DNA from: an uncultured Streptococcus sp.
Lineage (GTDB): Bacteria; Bacillota; Bacilli; Lactobacillales; Streptococcaceae
NCBI GenBank assembly: GCA_902461025.1
Contig: CABPWC010000059.1
Coordinates: 1 to 9,287 of the forward strand
Direction: 5' to 3'
Length of the DNA: 9,287 nucleotides
The notes under the pieces are model-generated. The model did not search any database. It saw only the letters and a list, made by a program, of their open reading frames with translations, and was not told where the DNA came from. The translations under genes were made by a program, and so were the position numbers. Below, piece after piece: positions 5,436 through 9,287 of this stretch; positions within the stretch are counted from its first letter, which is position 1; each line of letters begins with the position of its first letter.

Positions 5436-5948
5436 ATGTTAGAAAATGGCGATTTGATTTTTGTGAAAGATGATTCGGATATAGGACAGGCCATCCAGGA
5501 ATCTACTGGTCACTATAGCCATGTGGCCATCTTTTTGGACGGACGGGTCTATCATGCTACGGTGGAAGGTGGCGTCCTTGATCAGTCTCCTGAGGAATTC
5601 TTTGAACACGGGAAAGTATATGACCTTTATTGCTATGCGAAGCTTAATCATAAAGAAGTCAAAAAGCTGGCAGAAAGCTTTCTAGGGGCTCCTTACAATG
5701 CTTCCTTTTACCCAGATGGAGATGGTTTCTATTGTTCCCAGTTTGTAGCAGAAATCCTCCCTATTTTTGAGCCCATTCCCATGAAGTTTGGGGATGGGGA
5801 ACAGGAGATTAGTGATTTTTGGAGGGAGTATTACCGGAAACTCGAACTTCCTGTGCCTCTGAACCAGCTGGGGACCAATCCCAGTCAGTTAGCAGTATCT
5901 CCTCTTTTAGTTTGTAAAGAAAGGAATCTTTATGATTCAGATTTTTAA
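5436..5948 (+). CDS. Permuted papain-fold hydrolase, YiiX/YaeF (C92, NlpC/P60-like) family
   Basis: A 170-residue protein with the circularly permuted NlpC/P60 layout: the histidine comes first, in GHYSH29VAIF, and the nucleophile follows, in FYC100SQFVAEI. ENGDLIFV (3-10) is the typical first strand and HATVEGGV (40-47) holds the polar residue E44. Members of this clan hydrolyse amide or lipid-amide bonds, some acting on peptidoglycan; the substrate here is unknown. No signal peptide or membrane segment is seen, so it is probably cytoplasmic and not a secreted wall hydrolase. The start is supported by AGGAGAGA (5425-5432). The gene overlaps the DUF1803 gene by 17 bases, which suggests the two are made together. 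Confidence 0.85.
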   Translation: MLENGDLIFVKDDSDIGQAIQESTGHYSHVAIFLDGRVYHATVEGGVLDQSPEEFFEHGKVYDLYCYAKLNHKEVKKLAESFLGAPYNASFYPDGDGFYCSQFVAEILPIFEPIPMKFGDGEQEISDFWREYYRKLELPVPLNQLGTNPSQLAVSPLLVCKERNLYDSDF

Positions 5949-6579
5949 TCCATCTCGCTTAACGCGACAGCCATTCTTTAAGGATTTGGTTGACTATCTT
6001 GATCAGCATGACGATGTTATCCTACGCGAAATCAAGGCTCAGTTTTCAGAGGTTCCAGTTGATAAGTATTTGGAGGAATACATTAAAGCGGGTTTGATTT
6101 TGAGAGAAAACAAACGCTATTATCTCAATCTTCCCTTTCTAGAATCTACAGAATCTCTTGCACTAGACCAAGAAGTCTTTGTGAGGGATGATAGTCCTAT
6201 CTATCAAGAAATCCTGGAGAAAGATTTTAAGACAGAATTGCGCAATCAAACCAATGCAGCTATCTTAAAAGAATATACCGATTTTGCAAGAGAAAAGATG
6301 ACACTGTCTAATTATTTTTATAAGGTCAAGTTCCAGTATCCACTGACGGAAGAACAGCAGAGACTGTATGAAATTTTAGGGGATGTCAATCCTGAGTATG
6401 CTCTCAAGTACATGACTACTTTTTTGCTCAAGTTCCTCAAAAAAGATCAACTGATACAGAAACGACGTGATATCTTTGTTGATAGTCTAGTCTTATTAGG
6501 CTACATCGTTCAAAATGAAGATGGGAAATATGAGTTGGCTGTAGAATTTGATAAGGAAAGACTCATCTTTATAAAATAA
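5932..6579 (+). CDS. DUF1803-type protein of unknown function
   Basis: A 215-residue soluble, charged protein that I match from memory to the streptococcal DUF1803 family; its function is not known. Residues ~1-68 (PFFKDLVDYLDQHDDVILREIKAQF, then a second helix and KAGLILRENKRYYLN) look like a winged-helix fold: helix, helix, then a beta hairpin. The C-terminal part has a second similar helical unit ending in VLLGYIVQNEDGKYELAVEF. This could mean nucleic-acid binding or a protein-interaction surface, which is only an inference. The ATG at 5932 lies inside the upstream gene (17-base overlap), with AAAGAAAGGAA (5916-5926 region) as a good ribosome-binding site. It ends four bases before a terminator. 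Confidence 0.72.
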   Translation: MIQIFNPSRLTRQPFFKDLVDYLDQHDDVILREIKAQFSEVPVDKYLEEYIKAGLILRENKRYYLNLPFLESTESLALDQEVFVRDDSPIYQEILEKDFKTELRNQTNAAILKEYTDFAREKMTLSNYFYKVKFQYPLTEEQQRLYEILGDVNPEYALKYMTTFLLKFLKKDQLIQKRRDIFVDSLVLLGYIVQNEDGKYELAVEFDKERLIFIK

Positions 6580-6582
6580 TAG

Positions 6583-6612
6583 AAGAAGGCTAGGAATTTC
6601 CTAGCCTTCTTT
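6583..6612. terminator. Shared terminator between the DUF1803 gene and convergent murE
   Basis: A 13-base-pair perfect stem: AAGAAGGCTAGGA (6583-6595) with TCCTAGCCTTCTT (6599-6611), loop ATT. On the plus strand it ends in TTCTTT. On the minus strand the bases after the stem are also T-rich (CTATTATTTTAT, from 6582 to 6571). It therefore probably works in both directions. Confidence 0.88.
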
Positions 6613-6619
6613 AAATATA

Positions 6620-8065
6620 CTATAGATAACGTTCTGCAACAGCAGCATCACCTGGGTAGGTTTCTTTTTTACCCTGAATAATTTGGTAGCAGTCAGCTCC
6701 TTTACCAGCGATAATGACAGCATCCAGTTCTTGACTTGTAACAGACATCGCTGTCTTGATGGCTTGCTCACGATCAGCAATCTTTTCAACAGGATGATGG
6801 ATGTAGCTACTGATTTCATCTGCAATGGCCATCGGATCTTCGTAGTTTGGATCGTCAGCTGTTAGAAATACTTGAATTTCAGGATGTTGATTGAGGAGAA
6901 GTCCAAAGTCCTTGCGACGGCTTTCTCCCTTGTTTCCTGTTGAACCGAGTACTAAAGCAATCTTTCCAGTCTGATGTGTTTCAACGACTGAAATCAATTT
7001 CTTCAAGCTATCACCATTATGGGCGTAGTCGATGAAAATTTTTGCGCCATTTTTCTGAGTGAGAACTTCCATACGACCAGGTACTCGAGTAGTCGCAATC
7101 CCTTTCTTGATGTCATCCAGACTAGCACCTAGACGAAGACAAGCCAGCCCAGCTGCAACGGCGTTTTCTTGGTTGAAATATCCAATCAACTGGATATCAT
7201 AATCGCCAGCTAATTTACCAGTAGCTGAGAAGCTAAAGGCTTTTGAGTTTTCGATTTGGTTACTTGACTGGCTACCGTAGAAGTCATGTTCTTGATTTTC
7301 TACTTGTTCTTTCAAGATTGAAAAATGGTCCATATCGCTATTAATGACAACTGCTCGGCTATTTTTCATCAAGAGACGTTTATGGTAGAAGTAATCTTCA
7401 AAGGTTGGATGCTCAATAGGACCAATATGGTCAGGACTGATATTGAGGAAGACACCAACATCAAAAGTGAGGCCGTAAACTCGCTTCACCAAGTAGGCTT
7501 GACTAGAAACTTCCATAATAAGGTGGCTTCTTCCATTCTTAACAGCCTGCGCCATCATATCAAAGAGGTCGATGCTTTCAGGTGTTGTCAGAGCAGACTT
7601 GAAGAAAGTTTTTCCGTCTAAAGTCGTATTCATAGTTGATAACATAGCTGGGCGATGTTGTTGATTTAAGATGTTGTAGGCGAAGTAAGCTGCCGTAGTT
7701 TTTCCTTTAGTACCAGTGAAAGCAAGTAATTTTAATTTTTCCTGAGGGTTGCCATAAAACTCCATGGCAATCAAACTCATAGCTTTCTTGATATCGCTAA
7801 CAACAATAACAGGGATGCCTACTTCATAGTCTTGTTCAGCTACATACCAACCGAGCCCTTGTGAGATTGCCGAAAGAAGAAATTCCTTCTTAAATGCAGC
7901 TCCTTTGACAAAAAAGAGGCTCTTTTCTTGTGCTTTTCGGCTATCATAGCAGATGCTATCAAAAACGACATCACTGTAATAATAATGGTAATGTCCTTGG
8001 TCGATAATCTCACGGAAGAGATCGTCTTTCTTTAAAATATCTAATACGGTTTCAATCTTTATCAT
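6620..8065 (-). CDS. murE: UDP-N-acetylmuramoyl-L-alanyl-D-glutamate--L-lysine ligase
   Basis: A 481-residue cytoplasmic Mur ligase that adds L-lysine to UDP-MurNAc-L-Ala-D-Glu using ATP, the third amino-acid step of peptidoglycan stem synthesis. Seen: an N-terminal UDP-binding domain with DSICYDSRK (36-44), P-loop T117-G-T-K-G-K-T-T124, STMNT (143-147), MEVSSQAY (184-191), the lysine expected to be carbamylated in YHK229RLL, NQENAVAAG (298-306), and the C-terminal D-Y-A-H-N-G-D and GSTGNKGESRRKD. DDPNYEDP (404-411) is the form found in lysine-adding streptococcal enzymes; diaminopimelate-adding enzymes carry DNPR. Length and first residues (MIKIETVLDILKKD) fit the pneumococcal protein as I know it. 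The ATG lies seven bases after the -10 box with no proper ribosome-binding site, so the mRNA is probably leaderless. It is convergent with the DUF1803 gene and divergent from the flippase gene. Confidence 0.97.
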   Translation of the reverse strand: MIKIETVLDILKKDDLFREIIDQGHYHYYYSDVVFDSICYDSRKAQEKSLFFVKGAAFKKEFLLSAISQGLGWYVAEQDYEVGIPVIVVSDIKKAMSLIAMEFYGNPQEKLKLLAFTGTKGKTTAAYFAYNILNQQHRPAMLSTMNTTLDGKTFFKSALTTPESIDLFDMMAQAVKNGRSHLIMEVSSQAYLVKRVYGLTFDVGVFLNISPDHIGPIEHPTFEDYFYHKRLLMKNSRAVVINSDMDHFSILKEQVENQEHDFYGSQSSNQIENSKAFSFSATGKLAGDYDIQLIGYFNQENAVAAGLACLRLGASLDDIKKGIATTRVPGRMEVLTQKNGAKIFIDYAHNGDSLKKLISVVETHQTGKIALVLGSTGNKGESRRKDFGLLLNQHPEIQVFLTADDPNYEDPMAIADEISSYIHHPVEKIADREQAIKTAMSVTSQELDAVIIAGKGADCYQIIQGKKETYPGDAAVAERYL

Positions 8066-8072
8066 ACTTTCT

Positions 8073-8101
8073 ATTGTAAACTGAAAGTCTGAATTTTACA
8101 A
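8073..8101 (-). promoter_or_regulatory. murE promoter
   Basis: Reading the minus strand: TTGTAA (8101-8096), a 17-base spacer, TACAAT (8078-8073), then seven bases and the murE ATG at 8065. The predicted start of transcription is at about 8067-8065, so the 5' leader would be zero to two bases. Confidence 0.78.
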
Positions 8102-8123
8102 GTAACAAGGAAAAGTTTATAAT
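8095..8123 (+). promoter_or_regulatory. Flippase (ytgP) promoter
   Basis: TTTACA (8095-8100), a 17-base spacer, then TATAAT (8118-8123). The -35 box shares five bases with the murE -35 box on the other strand. Transcription should start near 8130, giving a leader of about 40 bases that holds a small inverted repeat (AGGAA-CAT-TTCCT at 8132-8144) and the ribosome-binding site GAGGAAG (8162-8168). Confidence 0.8.
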
Positions 8124-8170
8124 GGAAGATAAGGAACATTTCCTAGTTATTAAAATTGAATGAGGAAGTT

Positions 8171-9287
8171 ATGTCTAACGAAAATAATCATCAGCAGGCC
8201 CAGATGTTACGAGGGACTGCCTGGCTAACAGCAAGTAACTTTATCAGTCGCCTCCTCGGGGCTATCTACATTATCCCATGGTATATCTGGATGGGGACTT
8301 ATGCTGCAACGGCTAACGGTCTCTTTACCATGGGCTATAATATCTACGCCTGGTTCTTGTTGATTTCGACAGCAGGTATTCCAGTTGCAGTTGCTAAGCA
8401 AGTCGCTAAATACAATACCATGCAAGAAGAAGAGCATAGTTTTGCCCTGATTCGAAGTTTCTTGGGCTTTATGACTGTGCTGGGACTTGCCTTTGCCTTG
8501 ATCTTATACCTCTTTGCACCTTGGTTGGCGGACCTTTCCGGAGTCGGTAAGGACTTAATTCCAATTATGCAAAGTTTAGCGTGGGCAGTCTTGATTTTCC
8601 CATCTATGAGTGTTATCCGTGGATTTTTCCAAGGGATGAATAATCTCAAGCCTTATGCTATGAGCCAAATCGCTGAGCAGGTTATCCGTGTTATTTGGAT
8701 GCTCTTAGCGACCTTTATCATTATGAAGCTTGGTTCAAAAGATTATCTATCAGCAGTTACCCAATCTACCTTTGCGGCTTTTGTGGGAATGGTAGCTAGT
8801 TTTGCAGTCTTGTTTTATTTCCTTTATAAAGAAGGGTTACTTCAAAAAGTTTTTGAAACCCGAGATAAGATTGATAGTAAGAGTCTGCTGGTTGATACGA
8901 TTAAGGAAGCTATTCCATTTATTATAACAGGTTCAGCTATTCAACTTTTCCAAATCTTGGACCAAATGACCTTTATCAATAGCATGAAGTGGTTTACCAA
9001 CTATAGTAATGAAGATTTGGTTGTCATGTTTTCTTATTTCTCTGCCAATCCTAATAAAATCACCATGATTTTGATTTCCGTAGGAGTATCAATCGGTAGC
9101 GTTGGTTTGCCCCTCTTGACCGAGAACTATGTCAAGGGTGATTTACCAGCAGCTTCTCGGTTGGTGCAAGATAGTATTACCATGCTCTTCTTATTCCTAC
9201 TACCTGCAACGGTTGGAGTAGTCATGGTAGGGGAACCCCTCTATACAGTCTTTTACGGTAAACCTGATAGTTTGGCTTTGGGCTTGT
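8171..9287 (+). CDS. ytgP: MurJ/YtgP-type lipid II flippase, MOP superfamily (3' end outside window)
   Basis: The first 372 residues of a polytopic membrane protein; the family is about 540 long, so roughly a third is missing. It starts MSNENNHQQAQMLRGTAWLT, then ASNFISRLLGAIYIIPW, the conserved opening of SpoVB/YtgP proteins, with many hydrophobic segments. Other family features are AGIPVAVAKQVAKYN (68-82), IRGFFQGMNNLKPYAMSQIAEQ (152-173) and IGSVGLPLLTENY (315-327). Streptococcal YtgP is reported to replace E. coli MurJ, which moves lipid II across the membrane. The name is given by family and by position next to murE; a teichoic-acid or other polysaccharide flippase of the same superfamily is the alternative. 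GAGGAAG stands shortly before the ATG. Confidence 0.9.
   Translation, partial: MSNENNHQQAQMLRGTAWLTASNFISRLLGAIYIIPWYIWMGTYAATANGLFTMGYNIYAWFLLISTAGIPVAVAKQVAKYNTMQEEEHSFALIRSFLGFMTVLGLAFALILYLFAPWLADLSGVGKDLIPIMQSLAWAVLIFPSMSVIRGFFQGMNNLKPYAMSQIAEQVIRVIWMLLATFIIMKLGSKDYLSAVTQSTFAAFVGMVASFAVLFYFLYKEGLLQKVFETRDKIDSKSLLVDTIKEAIPFIITGSAIQLFQILDQMTFINSMKWFTNYSNEDLVVMFSYFSANPNKITMILISVGVSIGSVGLPLLTENYVKGDLPAASRLVQDSITMLFLFLLPATVGVVMVGEPLYTVFYGKPDSLALGL

Noticed and set aside
7325..7621. 98-codon plus-strand frame opposite murE
   Set aside because: It is a shadow of murE, which is complete with all its motifs on the other strand; no promoter or ribosome-binding site.
8131..8145. AGGAA-CAT-TTCCT in the flippase leader as a riboswitch or operator
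   Set aside because: Only five pairs with no further structure; too short to support a named regulatory element.
8225..8649. Two minus-strand frames (8225-8437 and 8344-8649) opposite the flippase gene
   Set aside because: They lie antisense to a well-supported membrane-protein reading frame and show no recognisable motif.
1..9287. tRNA, rRNA, insertion sequence, prophage or defence system
   Set aside because: No cloverleaf, rRNA segment, transposase, integrase or defence-associated domain was seen on either strand.

Overview
The window looks like a core-chromosome segment from a Mitis-group Streptococcus (S. mitis, S. oralis or S. pneumoniae relatives). The DNA is AT-rich with TATAAT-type promoters, often preceded by TGN. 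MurE is the L-lysine type, and the order rpsR, Cof/cyclophilin fusion, S1 protein, tRNA methyltransferase, GIY-YIG protein, ppaC, YrdB-like protein, C92 peptidase, DUF1803 protein, murE (reverse), MurJ/YtgP flippase matches the pneumococcal order as I remember it. The species is an inference; no database was searched.

Layout. 1-170 is the 3' end of rpsR, closed by a strong terminator (171-197). 184-430 is a tandem array of terminator-like hairpins that appears to have grown out of that terminator. A GNAT acetyltransferase (494-997) follows with its own extended -10 promoter; it may be an insertion relative to the pneumococcal order. 1077-2841 holds a HAD phosphatase/cyclophilin fusion followed after one base by a small S1-domain RNA-binding protein (CvfD/YugI type). 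2890-3913 is an overlapping pair, a TrmN6/YabB-like tRNA methyltransferase and a YazA-like GIY-YIG protein, ended by a terminator. 3998-4933 is ppaC (Mn-dependent family II pyrophosphatase), then a small YrdB-like membrane protein (4987-5313). 5436-6579 is a second overlapping pair, a permuted papain-fold C92 hydrolase and a DUF1803 protein. A 13-bp terminator hairpin separates this pair from the convergent murE (8065-6620, minus strand). Divergent from murE, a MurJ/YtgP-type lipid II flippase starts at 8171 and runs off the window.

How it fits together. Much of the window serves translation and RNA (S18, S1 protein, tRNA methyltransferase), protein folding (cyclophilin), biosynthetic pull (pyrophosphatase) and peptidoglycan synthesis (MurE and the flippase). 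MurE and the flippase act in the same pathway and share a compact divergent promoter region whose -35 boxes overlap almost completely.

Most interesting observations: (1) the hairpin array after rpsR, built on a ~51-bp unit and a ~101-bp higher-order unit, with hairpin arms kept while loops change; (2) two genes, the tRNA methyltransferase and murE, whose -10 boxes lie only 6-7 bases before the ATG, predicting leaderless mRNAs; (3) the nested divergent murE/flippase promoters. I did not find a convincing new defence or mobile system; apart from the repeat array and possibly the GNAT gene this is conserved housekeeping DNA.
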